This document shows positions 1 to 13,600 of a stretch of 64,000 bases of DNA, one piece after another. The notes beneath the pieces are model-generated. The model was not told the origin of the DNA and did not search any database. It saw nothing but the letters and a program-made list of their open reading frames with translations. Position 1 is the stretch's first letter; the number at the start of each line of letters is the position of its first letter. The position numbers and the translations under genes were made by a program. The DNA is from Lepisosteus oculatus (lineage: Eukaryota > Chordata > Actinopteri > Semionotiformes > Lepisosteidae): contig NC_090706.1 in assembly GCF_040954835.1 (NCBI RefSeq), positions 38,325,148 through 38,389,147 on the forward strand, in the 5' to 3' direction.

Positions 1-639
1 ACTATATGATCCCCTTCTCTCCCTCACACACGTCTTTTTGCATCCCTCCTCCACACCATCTCCCCCTCTGCAGCTACCCCTTGGTCACTCCTCCCCCTGC
101 AGGGGGGTCCCAGCCTCCTCGTCCTCAGGAGGTCAGGAGGTCAGCCCTCAGCCAAGCGGGTTCTGCCACATTTTCACCAAACACTCCTTAATCCTTTCAG
201 GACACTTTATTCTTGGGTACTGTTATTCCTAGTGAGTCTACAGTGAGGTGTAAGACACAAGTCGTGACTGATATAAAACATAAAGTGTCATGGTTTACTG
301 TATCTGGAGATGGTTGTTAGTTTAGATTCAAGAATGTTATTTCTGTGCAGGTTACACACTTAGCCTTCGCTGTGAGGCAATATAAATAGAGCAGATGGAT
401 TAAAAACGGAAACAGGGTTCGCTCTTTATGACAGGTACTAAGGATACATCTTGCTGTTCCGTTTCAAGGAAAAATATATATTAACACTTGACTGCAACAC
501 AACTAGTACCTTCTCTGCGGTTACCCCTAACCACCTACACGTCTTACTTCATTCTTTATACCATCTATGAATGTCTTAATATTTTCAAATGAAATAAAAG
601 TAGCTATAAAAATAAAAACAATAAAAACTGATTGGAAAA

Positions 640-960
640 ATGTTGATAAATGATAAGGCGCAGTCCCAAATCCTGAAACGGGGAGATCCATCGGAGACGC
701 AGAGAGTAAAAACAAACGGGAACAGAGAACTGGGACCAGGAACACGAAAAGTTAAAAGCATAACGGGACAAGGTGCTCCAAGCCTTGTGTGCCTGGTGGA
801 AGGCGGGCTTCTGGGCGTCCGTCTTCCAAAACTGAGCCCGGAACTACGGAGACACCGGGCTTAAATAATGGAAAGGGAATAAGACACAGCTGAGACTAAT
901 AAAACTGTGAATAATACGAAAAAGTAGGAGCGCCCTCCAGAGGAGGGATGAATATCATAG
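640..960 (+). repeat. Interspersed repeat, copy A of the GAACACGAAAA family
   Basis: Shares ordered blocks with 63480-64000: GGGAGATCCATC, ACCAGGAACACGAAAA, AACGGGAC(A/C)AGG, GGCGGGC, CGTCCGTCTTCCA, TGAGCCCGG and AAGACACAGCTG. It ends with AGCGCCCTCCAGAGGAGGG, like the CGCCCTCTGG end of the element at 35400-35729. It encodes nothing recognisable. A non-autonomous transposon or LTR fragment is likely. The class is unknown. Confidence 0.6.
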
Positions 961-3769
961 CAGGAAACCTATTTCACCTGCAGGCAAGTCTTGACCACCC
1001 CCGCCTCAGGTGGAGTAGGCTATTTAAAGTCATATATATAACTATAGCAGTGCTCTGGGCTCTGTTATAGTGTTTACTCTGAGCCCCTCAAACTCTGGAG
1101 TTCTGTCGGTCCCTGGTTCCCTGTCGCTTTGGTTCATCGACTCTGCTTCGTCTTGACTTCTGGATCTGCCCTTGATGCTTTGTACTGTTATTACCCCGCC
1201 ATTGAACTATATTTTTGGGTTACTTCTCTGGACAGTGTTTAACTATTTTCTTTTGTCTATTTTCTTTTGTCTATCTGCTGCCTGGCTGCGAACTCTGCTA
1301 TGTTCTCGACCATGGACTGTGTCTTGCCAGTTTCTCTTTCCCGTCTGTTTCCACCTTTGACCTGCTCATTTCACCCTGCGAGTGGGGTCTTCCTTGAACC
1401 TCAGATTGCTGTTTATTTCCAACAGCAGTGACCATTACAGGCACTGGGCAGGAAAGGAGGAGAGCTTTTGCTTTCAGGTGAGAACACTGCTGTGGTCATC
1501 TTGCTTGGAAAATGGTTGGATGAATAGCAGATGAGTAGAATATGTTTCTCTCGTTGTACCAAGGCACACTGGGGGCTTCTGAGTGGGTTAGCCAGAAAAA
1601 GTCATCTCTTGGCATGGAGGCTGAGCTCTAGGGTCCAGTGAGTTCAAGCCTGGATCTTGTCATGCCATATCAAGCTGATGGTGATTGACATTCCCTAAGT
1701 GCCAGAACACAACTGGCAGAATTAGGCTTTGGATTAATCAGACAGGTTTCCCTTGGCATTCCAGCAAACAGCGCCTCCTGGTGGTGTGCCAGGCTCCTGC
1801 AGGCTTGCAGTTCCTCCAATCACGGGTGACGCTCCTGTCAGGTGGCGTGGAGCTTGCAGTCTGTCAAGTGGAACTAGAATTAGAGATTCTGATATTTGGA
1901 AAATTAATGTTAGCAAGGGAGGCATCCTCACTTTGTCCACCAATTGGGAACTCGGGAACTCCCTTTAACGGTAAGGACTAAAATATAACTAAAAAATAAC
2001 TTGTGGAGTTCCCTCTTGCGAGCTCCCACTTCCGCTTTCAGCTTTGTCGACCACAAAATCCAACGACTGTGCTTTCGAAATTCAGGACTGCTCAGGTTTT
2101 AATAGTGTTTAAGAAAAGGAAAGGGGAAAAAACCTGAAAAATTGTTAGAATGGGCAGCTTACAGCTGGAGTTGAAAATATGCCTTTGATATTTATTGTAT
2201 CAAAAAGATACTGCATTTCAATCATGTATTTTAAGAAATGGCAAAAAAATGACACCCTCCCACGTGTGAATCCTAGGATTAAACAATAAAAGCATTTCTT
2301 CAATTTTTTTGTAAGCTTCAGTGCACAGCAGACAGTTTGGTCTTGTGCATTTCAGTGGTATTAACTATATTATAGTTGAGAGATTAATTTTACAACTTTG
2401 AGTGAACAATGATCTTTTGAATTTCTTCACATAAGTCAGTTGAGAACAAACTCTGACTTATTGTGCCAACCTGGACAGCAGGGCCTTAATTAGAGCCATA
2501 CCTTGCTTAGGGCTACAACATCAGCATCAGGCCTACACACCAGAGATGCTGCTGTGCACGGCTGCCTTATTACAACTGTCACTCAGTAAGCAGTTTCATT
2601 GCCCTTTTGTATTCCTTGTCCATCATTTCTTATTATGACTGATGCAAATATTTAACATTTTCCCGGTATTCATTAAGCACACAGAAAAACTCTGGGCTTT
2701 TTAATTGAAAAGACTTTGGAATGTTGGCAGATATCATTATTCTTTCAGTCCAGTGTCTGCTTTCACTGCTCAGTGATATTAATGTAGGTGTCTATTATAC
2801 TGTCTGCTTGAAAAGAGAGAGAACTAACAGGCTTTGGGTACAGTTGCACAGAAAGGAGATGCCCAGTGATTACTTCTGGAAAATCCTCTTTTCCTTATTA
2901 TGCAGGGAAGAGCAGTAGATAAGAATGGGGTCATGCCACTTAGCAGTTACAAATGCCAGAAACCAGACTGTAAAATACCATTCTGCAGGAACTGGGACAC
3001 CTGTCACTACTGTCCATTTGTGCTGGGGTTAATAAAAAGCTGTCTTAGGAACTCCATGTTGGTCTGTGAATGAAAAGAGATCTAAAGGGTTTGATGACAT
3101 TTTTGAAAATAAAATCTGTTCTCCCAAAGTGAAAGACACATTAATTCGAATGGGACAGAAAGTTTACTTGGAAGCAATGATACATCATGCATATTTAGCT
3201 AATAAGAAATTAATGATAGCAAAGTTGTATTACAAAATTCCTCCAGGACATTATAAACAAATCATACAGAAATATTTTTAGTGCAGTGCAATAAACTACA
3301 CTGATTTGTTTATGTTCTATTAAAAGTAGCATGTTGTAAACCGCAAGAAAAATGTTTTTTAGAATTGCTTTCCTAAATGAGACAAAGTCCTCATTTAAAA
3401 TCAATCTATGCCCTGTAAATGGATTGAGGTTTGATTTTCTCAGTGCATATTTGTTTCCTTTCAAATCCATTCTGGCCAGCTGTGTCATTAAAATCGTGTA
3501 TATTGTATCTGAATCTCTTGTATTAACCAAGAGATTTTGTATTTCTTTTACTTGTACAATGAATGCAGTTTCTTGGGTGTTGACTTTAACAACTTGTCCT
3601 TTAGGAAGAATCCATAAATTAAATATTGCTGCAAAAGATTATATTTAAAATTGATCTCTAATAATGTAATATTTTAGTTTATAGTTTCCTTTTGTTTTTA
3701 GGTATTTTAGTCTTAGAAATCCTTTGCAGCATCCTTACGTGTGTTTAAAAGGGTACCATTAAGCTCTGA

Positions 3770-4400
3770 ATGTGGGGAATTTTGGACAATCTGCAGGGCA
3801 CATTTCTGATGCAAAGAAACTTCCTTCAAATGACTTCAATTAAAAGCAAATGTTGGGAAATTGACTTTTAAGGGGACTGGATTAGGCCAGAAATGTCAGA
3901 GTCAACAACATTTTTTCATTATTAACGTGCCAGTGGGGGCCAGACTGAAATAATGGGTTGATGCTAGGCCAGTGTACAATGACAAGCCTTTATGGCTATA
4001 AGATTACTTTGCAATTGGAGCATTCACTATTCTTCCCAAGTCATTTTCTGGCATCCAAGAGGTTCTTTGTCACCGTTTTAATTGGCCTTAAATGAGGTGT
4101 AGCTTTGCTCTTATGCCAGTAGTTGAGATTATATATATTTTTATGACTAATTACTGCAATATGTTTTTCAAATGTTCATGCTGCACATGGAATGAATGAT
4201 GGGAATTAGTACTAAACAGCATTTATAGGAAAAGGAAAAACTGGAATCAAGAAATTGTAACAAGGACTATAATTCATTCAGTGGTGCCAGGACTTAGCTT
4301 GCTTTTCAGCTCTGTTGTCACACGGAGTGATGAAGCAATGTTTGATTTTGTGTGCTGCAGTCTGTCCTAAACGACTTCCTTCATTTAACAGAATGTGATG
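3770..4400. other. AT-rich, low-repeat block; candidate conserved non-coding element
   Basis: No coding frame and no recognisable transposon. It contains many homeobox-type ATTA/TAAT cores in low-repeat sequence, as developmental enhancers often do. This is only an impression from composition. Conservation cannot be tested here. Confidence 0.2.
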
Positions 4401-6384
4401 GTAATTCTACAAATCACCCAAAAGTAAAGGGTTTGATGATTTGATTTGTGCCCCATCTTTTTTATTAATGTCGACTACAATGTTCATTACTCTTGGGTTG
4501 CTTTTTCGGGTAAAACGTAGAAATTGTATAAAAGCCTTGACAGGTTTTATTCATGGTTTTCGCCAAAGGGGCTTTTTTTCTATCAAAGGACAGGTTAGCT
4601 GTATTCTTGTATCAGGTAAAGTTTTGTTTTTAAAATGTACTGTGTTCCAGAAATGGATTTGGAACTGGGGGAGACTGATGTAAATTCATTGTTCACGGAC
4701 ACTTGTGGGTGATTGCAATTAGATGTTAATTCAGAATAAAATTGCAGAACTGTGACCAAATGGAACTTAAAGTGCCATTCAGCCTCATGCTTTATTGAAG
4801 TGCCAAGAATGTAAGACTTCAGTAAGGACAGTTGCCTCTTCTGTTATATTTCAAGTGATGTTTCTTTGACTGTCAGAACTAACACTTCTTTAAAATCATT
4901 TCATTTCATATCTATTGCCCTGTGAGGTGCACTCAAACAGCACTGTGACTCACTATTACAACAACTTCACAAGAGCAAGTTAAGATAAGATGCCTCCTTC
5001 TGTAGGGCCAAACATGTACAGTACTGCATCTGAAATGACCATCTGGTTAAAATGTCTGCATTGCTGTAAAACTAAACTCAAAGGAAATTGTACACGAAAG
5101 TTCACCACAAAGCTATACCACAGTTGGTGACACTTTTTGTGTGTTTGTGTTGTGAGATTTGTCATGACCATTGTGCTTGTATAGAGGAATCACGACATAG
5201 TGTACCATCCCTCTGTTCTTTAACCTTTTATGGTCTGTTGCAACTTGAATGTCCCCCAGAAGAAAAAGTCTATGAGCTTTATACCTCTGTGAGGTTTAAA
5301 GAGGATGAAGGGAAAATTTACAGAGAGCAATAACATTAGAAAGGCAGAATTCAGGTGGACACAAGCCAGAGCTTTTCTACCAGATGTGCATTGTGGCTTG
5401 TAGAAAATGAATACTTCTTATTTTTTTAATACATAAAACAAAATTCAGTCCATAAAGGCTTGAGAGGTTTTATGTTTAAACACTTGTCCTTACATTTTTG
5501 TATTTATCATGTAGGTTTATAGACATTCTTATAAATATTCACCCATACCCTGCATATGTAAATATTAGGGGCATGAATATTAATTAGCTCTTGCTGTATT
5601 ACAGTGCTTGGAATAGAGAAACATCTAGATTACAAGTGAGTTACTGAAGACTATAAACTGACTCCATCTTTGCACTGTTGGACAGTTACTGCTGCCTTTG
5701 ACACTGTCGATTATACTATCTCAATAGAACAGCCGTGTTGCACTGTAAACCTTACGTAACCAATCTGTTGATTGGTCATAGCTCCCCTTTAACAGTTGTG
5801 GTCACATTTGGCCACATTCTTGCAGAACCCTGCATTCTTGGTCCCACTGTTTTTAGAGTCTACGTGTAAGCATTGGGCCCAAATTCTTCACAGCCATGGC
5901 ATCAGTTTTCATTCATATTTTGAGAAGAAGCAAATTCATATTTTGCCCGTCACCTGAAATGAATCAAACACTACATACCTTGATGGACTGTTTAGATGAT
6001 GGTAAACAATGGGCGCAACACAATGTCATATATCTGAATTCGGCCTCTCCTTACCAGCCCTACAGCTGTGTAAATCTTAATGTACCTGTAGATAAAGTTC
6101 AACTTAGTCCGACAGGTCAGGATTTTTAATGTCATCCTCCATCTGAGTCTTGTAATTGAAGCTCATGTTCGTAATGTGGTGAAATTGTCTTCTTTCATCT
6201 TCCTAGCACTGCTCGTATGTGCTTTTTTCTCTCACCACTCTGATGCAGAAGGGCTAATGCATGCTTTTCTGTTGTCTAGTTGTGAATACTGAAACGCACT
6301 TTGTGCTAGTGCGTCCAAATGTTCTTAACAACTTGCAACAGGTCCTAACTCAAACTAAAAGGCATGAACATACTGGACATCTCC

Positions 6385-7060
6385 TGTTTTAGCTTTCTTG
6401 CAGTGGCTTCCTTCAGATTTTAGACTAAAATTCAAAGTACTACAGCTCAGCTTTAAAGGAATGGGTGGTTTGATTCCTGTCTACATCAGGGAATTGTTAA
6501 CTCGCTATAAATCTATGTCTTGTTTATGCCCTTTGGAGTCTCCCCTTCTGTCAGCTCTCAAAACAAGACTCCAAACCAAACATGCTTTCTATTATACTGT
6601 CCCAAGACTGTGGAATGATGTCCTGGATCATATTAGATCTGGCCATCATTTTCTATTACTGTCTGGGCAATGTATCATTAACAACCTTCTATAAAATTAG
6701 CGATGATGGCGATAATTATCTTCGTTGTTATAATTTGTATCACCATCATTATCATTATCATTATTTCTTGGACGGTAAAGGTCCCATGGCACTGTTCTTG
6801 AAAGTAAGGTTGTTAACCTTGTCCCGGCTATATTCTTCTGGGGGGTTGAGCAGTTTGGGCTCTCTGTATTTCAGTGCGTGTGGGAAACTCCTGCCTCGGC
6901 ACCTTGTGTATTGTGCAGTGCAGAAAGGCTGCCATGTGTCACCCAGCGATGGCTACAGCACTGTTGCATGTCTTCAGTCTTCTATATGCAATGCAAGCTG
7001 GAATCCTTTGGAATGAAAAGCACTATACAAACGCAAGTTATCATTAATTACAATTCTAAA
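6385..7060 (+). mobile_element. 5'-truncated L2-like LINE: ORF2 C-terminus and 3' UTR
   Basis: The frame at 6398-6694 reads LQWLPSDFRLKFKVLQLSFK, then GLIPVYIRELL and VPRLWNDV. This matches the C-terminal pattern of fish non-LTR retrotransposon polyproteins (LxWLPxxxRxxFKxLxLxxK ... PxYLxxLL ... PRLWNxLP). It is followed by UTR-like sequence with a CACTATACAAA-type end. An ATT/ATC microsatellite (about 6729-6757) interrupts it. The catalytic part is absent, so this is a dead fragment. The L2 assignment is from memory and the clade is uncertain. Confidence 0.7.
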
Positions 7061-10000
7061 GCCAATGCTCTAAGCTCATTGGAGCACTGTTGATTGCTGA
7101 GGTTAGTCTCCGTATGCATATGTATATTTATAAAGAAATATCAATTATATGAAGTGAACACATACTGTACATTACCCTTACTGAACACATTACTCAAGTG
7201 GACAGTATTTATGTGCCCAATACAATCCCTGGACACTTTTCTACCACAAACATAAACCGGCAAAATATATTTTTTGTGTGTAGCGCTTAGGATGTAAAAT
7301 TCTTGGCCACTCTGTTTCTTGTCAGCAGGATGCTGGGCTGCAGGGTGAGTGTGAATTTGCTCCTGGAGTAAATGTTGAAGTAGGCGCTGAGGAACAGAAT
7401 CCTCAATATCTCAATATTATTTAACTCTTCTGTTTTTTTTCCATTATAATGTTCTCAGTGGAATTTGCCACATTCTGGAATCGTTATAAAACATGTAGTG
7501 GTTTAAAATGTTCTATTTCGTAACCTAATCGAAGTGTGAATATTAGGTACTGTTCACAGACCAAAAATATTCAGCCATTCTTATTTCATATGTCAATTTC
7601 TGGAATCAAACTTGAGCAGTTATACTGTAGATATCGAATAGAGCACCTTCAGATGCATGACATTTTGTTTAAATCCCCTCTGCTATGGTAGCCTCCAATT
7701 GAAAATCCTGAATTAATTTGATTGTAAAGAATGATATTGTCCTGCATCGTAACAGCTGTGGCCTAAGAGCTTTGGAAGTACTGTATATTCCACTGGGGAA
7801 CATAATTCCAAATTACAGTGAGAATTCAATTTAATGAGGCTGCTGCAGTTGATTTAGCTGTACAAAGTCAAGTATATGTGCTCTGTTAGGATATAATGAG
7901 GTGGAATTGCAGTTACATCAAAGATGAATTAACACTAAATTGCAGTTCATGAAAAAGCTAGAAGTTCAGTGCAGTAGATCTCTGCACGCTATTGAATTAT
8001 TTTCCCAAGTCAATTTGATTTGTATCTTCTAAGACTGAGAAGGGTAAAAAACAGCAAGAAGGGCAAGGAACCACTGAGAAAGACAAACCGATACCATTTT
8101 CTCCCATGTGAAACTATTTTTTTCTAAAAAATCCCTCTGCACTTGTGGATTAAGGAAAGAAACATCCTTTGTACATTTTGCACCAAAAAATTGAACATTA
8201 TTATAGTTGTATGTATGACTCTGAACATACTTACTCCGATGTCTTCAGAGATGACTTTGAATGAAAGCCGTTTTTGTATTCAACTTTTGGATTTAATTGC
8301 TAAGTCTCTCTGCCAAAATGTTTAGAATACCACCACTTTCCCAAACATTCCCTTGTTTGTAGGTTTCGTTGTTTGAATGTGGTGTTATTAGTCGTATTCA
8401 TGAGTAACAAATTAATCTTCTTTATTTTAGACATCAGTATATTCATGCAGCCCATACACAATTGCATGGTTGTCCCTTTCAGAGGACACGGGTGCTTCAG
8501 TATACAGTAGTTCATTTCCTTCTGAATGTAAGAATGAAACAAAGGACTCCTTTGGAAAAAGCACCACGTAACCCCTTTTTGCTTGTCTGATTTTTGCAGT
8601 GACGACTGTTATTTTACACATAACGATACATTCCAGGGCTCGGACCCCTTCCCTCTCTCTGTATCTCGGTGCATAAGCATGATAAAATATTTGAGCTACG
8701 TTTCAGTGGCTGGGCTCTGGAATGCATGTCTTTTCAGCAGGAAAGAGGGGCTTTTGTCACAGGCTCAGTCAGTGCTGCCTTAGTGCAGTGGAGTACTGGC
8801 CTGGCCTGGGCAAGCTATGTGTGATCCGCTATATCCTCGCACGCTGTAGGTATGAGGTAGCTCTCAAGAATGCAAGGAACCCCAGACAATGCAAAGATAG
8901 GTGTCCCAGGACAAGAAAATAAAAGAATTTATTACAAGGGATTTTTTGCAAAGAAAAGCAGGTCTTCACTGAAATCTGTGTCTAATTATATCCGACTCCT
9001 GGAATTTCATCATGGGTTATGTCTAGCATATTAATCTTGTGGGTATCGTCCACTTCTCAGCGTCAACAGTCCATGTTTAAACCTCCCAGGGAACAGTTAT
9101 GTTTTGCTATTCCTTAGAATAGATTAACTGCATAGCAGTTATTCATGTTGGTGTAAGACGTAGTGCTGTGTTGGTCCAGGGTGGTGATGACCAGAAATAA
9201 CACTGTTTTGGCTTGACTGGCAGAATGCTGAAACATAAATGGAATGACCGGAAATTGCAAGTCAGATATTACTTTTATAGGCAACTGGTAGTCGGTCTTT
9301 CTGCCACGGTTTTAAGAAGTAGACTAAACAGTATTGCGAGGAGAAAATAAATGCTTTTTAGCATGGTACAGAATTCCGGGGGTATTGTCGTGAATTTTGT
9401 GAACATTTTTCTGAGGCAGGCAGTGCTTCGCCGCTGTTTTGAAAATCCCTTCCAGTGGACGACAGAAGCTGCAAATGGGGCAACAACTGACATTTCACAT
9501 GCCTGCATTCACTTTCACTTCCTCCGTGTGGGGAGCACAAGGAACAGCATATGAGACGTGATTACTTTCATGCTATCACTAGATTGCAGCTTTACCAGCA
9601 TTTACAATAATTGATCCCTTTGTTCTATAATAAGCTTCATGTTACTGTATTTATAGCGTCTTTCGTGGTGCGTCGTCTCGGGGTGCTGTAAAATAAAATA
9701 ATCAAACAAGAGATGAAACATGATTTACTTTTATCCCAAATTGTATGACTCAAATTTGTCAACAATGAAGTATTTTGTGTTATTTTTCTGGCCTGGCATC
9801 ACGGTGTAAAAATACTTTAGCGAGCATTGTTCAAATTATTGTGCCTTAATTAGCGGTTGCATTTCAGTGTCTTGTAAGCCACCAGCCAAGTTCAATTGAA
9901 GTGTCAGTCATGAGCTCATACACCATATCCTGTGTAGACCTCCACCTCCTCCCTTCTCCACAGGCCTCAGGACACTCCTCGAAATGCCACTGGTTTTTCT

Positions 10001-10474
10001 ATTGAGTCCTCGGCAGGCTCGGTACGGCCTCAGTTTCCTGCTTCCACAAACAGCATTGAAATTGCAGAAACAAAACGGTTTTGTCTTTGAGCTAAAATTA
10101 GCCGGCCCCCACCCCCGTCCACTCGAGGGACAAAGCTGGTGGCCGTGTCCTCTGGGACCTCTGATACAACCGTAATTCCAGCATGGACAGACCCGCCCAG
10201 ACATGGCAGCGGGCTGAGAGCCACATGTGGCTTTTTTTCCCCGACCCTTCCACGGCCTATGGCAGTGTTGACACCGCGGCAATGAACAATTTTCTGTACG
10301 AGAAAAACAAATCACTGTGGGACAATTATTGTTCGGGAAAACAGGCTCTGGGATAAAGTGGAGTGGACAGATTAATGGGATGAATAGAGACTGGCTGTCT
10401 CGTTGGAGTGCCAGTGCTGAATAAACTTCCCACACCTAACTGTACACAGCGGGAGCAGCTCAAAGTCTCTCCAA

Positions 10475-10626
10475 ACGCTCCCGTCACTATACTGGGGCAT
10501 TAGGACCCACAAAGACCGCAGGGTGAGCGCCCCTGCTGGTCCCAATAACTACTCTTCCAGTAGCAACCTAAGTCATTCCCAGGAGGTCTCCCATCCAGGT
10601 ACTGACCAGGCTCACACCTGATCACT
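10475..10626 (-). mobile_element. 5S rRNA-derived SINE (SINE3-like), minus strand
   Basis: At 10573-10614 the plus strand carries TTCCCAGGAGGTCTCCCATC followed by a CAGGTACTGACCAGG block. This is the complement of the internal promoter region of 5S rRNA. The adjoining 10478-10560 has the TATACTGGGGCATTAGGACC, CGCAGGGTGAGCGCC and CCAATAACTACT-type body known from fish 5S-derived SINEs. It is not a functional 5S gene because only the inner part of 5S is present. A plus-strand copy is at 36678-36850. Confidence 0.75.
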
Positions 10627-13600
10627 ATAGAGAGAAGGAAAGTGATGTGAGGCTTTTCTTTCAGTTGCTGGTTTGTATTTGTGGACTATGACCTGTTCTG
10701 GAAAGTCCCCTGCTATGGCAGACGCACAAGACATTCTATGCACTAATGTTTGCTATTTGGATCAGTAAATTCCTGACTTTCGCCATTTGCCGAACACGTC
10801 CTGACTTGCTTCCTGCATTTAAACAAAGCACAGTCTTAGTTGCAAAGTCTCCCTGCTTGCTTGTGTATGATATGCCAAGCAATCACACGATCCACAGTCA
10901 ACACCCAACCAGTCTGTACTACTGATAAAGAGCTTGATTGATCAATCAAAGAGGTTGCAAAGTGATAGAGGCACATGTGGCTGTAGCCAAGAGCGATTAA
11001 TATTTGGGTTGGATTATAATACTACAGAGTCATTCTGCTAGAAGTCACTGTAGATTAGCTGGAGAATTTAGAATTAACATTAGAATGCTAGTAACATTCA
11101 CTGTTTCAGTTGTTTAAATCTGTTTTAATTCTGTTGATATCATGTGCTAGTTGGCTCCTGTACAGCTACAATCATGTCTTTTTATATATGTTTTTATTCA
11201 TGAAAAATACTGCACAGAATTTAAACCTATCTATGGGATTGTGAATTTCTCCCACAACTGCTCTCCAAAAATAATAATGAAAAACAAACTTGAAAATGCC
11301 AAAATGCCACTCACGTTGAGTATGGGGATCAGACCCAATCCGTTCTCTGAAAAGGTAGAGAGACTGTTTTTTTTATTAAGGCTGGATGATCTCATATAGA
11401 GAGCAGTGTTAGGCAGTGTGGAACAGTTTCTTTACACCACTTTCTTTAAAAGGAAGCAAATTATCTTGGGGCAAATCCCATTTTAGGGAACATACTACTT
11501 AAAATATATAGACTCAGAATCTATTGAAAGTATATTTCTCTGTGTGAAGTGAAGCCTTTAGATTTATAGGCTTGTTCTGCAAGGTACAGTATTTTGGTGA
11601 TAAATGAGGCCTGGGTAGCTTATGGATATTCCCTTTTTAAGGCTTGCTGATTTTTGGGGGGAGGATGATGGGAACGTCTCACGATCAGACAGCTTGGCGT
11701 AATACAAAGCAGTCCGAATACAATGTCAGCCTTTTTGGCAGAAAGTCCAAGGAAAACTGTACATTTGCAGCCAAAGAAAAAAGTAGCGGTTTGGAGCTTT
11801 CCCCAAAATGGTGACAGCGCTGTTGTTTGGGAAGCATGTCCCATTTTTGAGAGATCATCCTCCCTGAGCCCATTCTGCAGATGAACCCCAGATAAATTCC
11901 TCTTGGGGACGCATGAAAAGGTTGTCTTGTGGGTCAGCATTGCGGCAATCAAAAAAAAAACAACTTTCTTAAATAAACGAGACATGGAACACTGCTGAAG
12001 GAATCCAGACTTAAGGAAATAAATTGCTTCACCTGATCTTTCAGAAACCACAGCATGAAGCAGAATTATTTAAACTACTCAATCTGATTTTCATCATCCA
12101 TCCTGTTCTACCTGCAAAAGACAAAGTGAGTAACCTGTAATGGTGTCTCTGCTGTTTAACCATTTCCTTCTGTTTTCAGATCAGAATGCATTGAACCTTT
12201 TGTTTATGTACGCTTTTAATGTACAGTATATAGATTGATTGTATTGCTCTGAAATAATCTAATGCTATCTATTGTGCCTCAGCACTACCTGTGAGCAAAT
12301 GTATAAGGAGTGGTCATTTTATTAACAAAATCTTTCTGTATCTTTTAATATTCTAATGTTCTAATAATTGTTGTCTTTTATGTAGAATACCCTGTATTCA
12401 CTGAGACACTGAGGCATGATGGCATTTTAAAACTAAAAGAAATGTAAGTGCAAAATACACAGCACCTTAAGCACAGCTGAAAAGTGCTTACTGGTTCAAT
12501 TCATAACCTGGCAATACAAACCGGTTGTTTACTTTCTTGCCTCCAGTCAGACGCAGTGTACAAGAGAGCCATTACAAATTCAGTTTTAGGTTTAATAAAC
12601 AACAATGGGGTTCAGTTTGCGGTTGCTCTTGGCTGTCTGCTCTTACACGCAGAGTGACTTTCACCCCCATGTTGACCATTCTGTCATGAGCTTTATAAAC
12701 CAGAAAAGCCCTTTTGTTTCTGGAACACAAGCCATTAGTGTCCTACACTATGGAGAGATGCATTTTAGCCATCTGATCTATTAAATGTGTCAAGGCCACA
12801 TCTGTTTGAAAGTTATAGTAAACTTTGATGATAGCAAATCACGGTCAACTGCAGATCTGCGACGCTCTTTTAATCTTTCTCTCCCAGGTTTCCAGAAAAG
12901 ACTGGGTACCATAAAACTTACATTTTGGATTGGGTTTTCTCATGTTTATTACATAAAGGAATGTTGTCTGTAAGATGTGTAACTATTTTTCTGAAGACTG
13001 CACCATGTTGTTCACTACCAGGAGGACAATGGTGAGAATAAGCAGGATGTTTGTTACAGTTCAGTTAAATATCTTTTGCACTAACATGAGAGAAGGGATA
13101 AACACTTCTTTTTTTTCTCCTTCCTTCATCTTATATCTCAACTCCGCTGCAGGCTGTGACCAGTAAGGAATTTATTAGACTATTATGTTTTTGTTTAAAT
13201 TTTGAAGCTTTATTTTTCTCATGACTAATGAATCTAGAGAAACACCTTATTGAACTATATTTATGTAACAGATGTATATTTATGTATCAGATATGCGCAG
13301 TGAGTATCTGATTCTTTTCAGTTGTCATGTGAAAGACCAAAGCCCTCCAAGAACAAGAATTCAACCACATAAATATGATTGACTCACATGTGTTCTGCTT
13401 TGTTCCTCTATGTATTTGCAGCCTGTTTGTTTGAGTTATAGGTTGACATGATTTTGTTGTGTCCTTGCTTGATTGTATTGTATTATTTTAACAGGAGTGT
13501 TCGCTTTTCGTTTGCTTTCCTGATCTTACTGTAGTGGGCGTAACAAGGACACAACCTGCTATGGCTTTCACTCGTGACCCAACTATCACTCCTGTATAGG

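Noticed and set aside
9908..10435. 175-codon minus frame
   Set aside because: No recognisable motif, and overlapping frames on both strands are equally open.
10573..10614. A 5S rRNA gene
   Set aside because: Only the inner segment of 5S is present and is joined to a SINE body.
11620..12051. 143-codon minus frame
   Set aside because: No family motif, no splice partner and biased residues. Treated as chance.
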